Part shown: in pieces, positions 63,898 through 64,000 of the stretch | How positions within the stretch are numbered: the first letter of the stretch is position 1 | How the letters are laid out: every line of letters begins with the position of its first letter | NCBI RefSeq assembly: GCF_001713395.1 | Contig: NZ_CP016450.1 | Coordinates: forward strand, 868,001-932,000 | From: Sinorhizobium sp. RAC02 | GTDB lineage: Bacteria > Pseudomonadota > Alphaproteobacteria > Rhizobiales > Rhizobiaceae | Direction: 5' to 3' | DNA length: 64,000 nt | Notes under the pieces: model-generated | Databases searched by the model: none | Told to the model about the DNA's origin: nothing | The model's input: the letters and a program-made list of their open reading frames with translations, nothing else | Position numbers and translations under genes: made by a program

Positions 63898-63974
63898 GGG
63901 AAAACCTTGCGGGAGGTGGGGAGGGACGGTCTTTCCGGTATGCGATGGCGCGGGTATTTGCAATCGCCTTATCG

Positions 63975-63990
63975 GCCGCAGGCCTGCGGC
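63975..63990. repeat. Palindrome near the window edge
   Basis: A perfect palindrome gccgcagg / cctgcggc followed by gatttt on the plus strand, upstream of gph. It could be a terminator of a gene outside the window or part of the gph promoter region. Confidence 0.4.
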
Positions 63991-64000
63991 GATTTTGGCT

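Overview
The window is alphaproteobacterial chromosome, most likely Rhizobiaceae (Rhizobium/Agrobacterium/Ensifer/Shinella type). This rests on high GC with dense, coupled genes; a FixI-FixS cbb3 oxidase assembly tail; a ZnuA // ZnuC-ZnuB-Zur layout with AT-rich Zur-like dyads; a DivJ/PleC/PdhS-like histidine kinase; rhizobial families such as Usg, DUF2270 and TIGR02281 proteases; and a CUT1 sugar ABC locus under a LacI regulator. Genus and species cannot be fixed from the sequence alone. No rRNA, tRNA, CRISPR array, prophage or insertion sequence was found.

Layout: 1-2.6 kb, end of the fix/cco assembly operon and gnd. 2.6-17.1 kb, a carbohydrate locus: MFS exporter and LacI regulator facing a ten-gene run encoding a CUT1 transporter, a GH2 beta-mannosidase-like enzyme, a TIM-barrel isomerase, a Gfo/Idh oxidoreductase, an aldo/keto reductase and a GH43 glycosidase. 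17.1-21.7 kb, a zinc regulon (COG0523 GTPase, ZnuA, ZnuCB, Zur) with dyads in both control regions. 21.7-34.7 kb, mostly housekeeping genes (gamma carbonic anhydrase, DusA, a J-domain protein, DUF1289, CobS/CobT, DgkA, a beta-hydroxyacid dehydrogenase, DNA repair genes, an Lrp regulator, a sensor kinase). 34.9-37.5 kb, a polar amino-acid ABC transporter without its ATPase.

37.8-42.3 kb holds two tandem OmpA-family envelope proteins with different long coiled-coil tandem repeats (35-residue and 24-residue units) in front of a shared architecture; this is the most unusual coding region here. 42.4-49.8 kb carries mobB-mobA, an EamA transporter, a chemoreceptor, moaA and DUF971. 49.8-53.5 kb contains two genes that look broken by single extra G/C bases: a KefB/C-type antiporter and a MarR regulator. 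53.5-64 kb carries an alpha/beta hydrolase next to a perfect MarR-type dyad, a PPOX-fold flavoprotein, envelope enzymes (M15 peptidase, two L,D-transpeptidases), a very small membrane ORF, a diguanylate cyclase, fumC, a chromosomal homologue of the APH(3'') streptomycin kinase StrA, and gph.

Working together: the sugar locus imports an oligosaccharide, trims it with GH2/GH43 enzymes and probably processes it by redox/isomerase chemistry; the zinc block is a self-contained uptake regulon; the OmpA pair, L,D-transpeptidases and M15 enzyme all concern the peptidoglycan-outer membrane interface. All functions are read from motifs and family knowledge; no database search was run.
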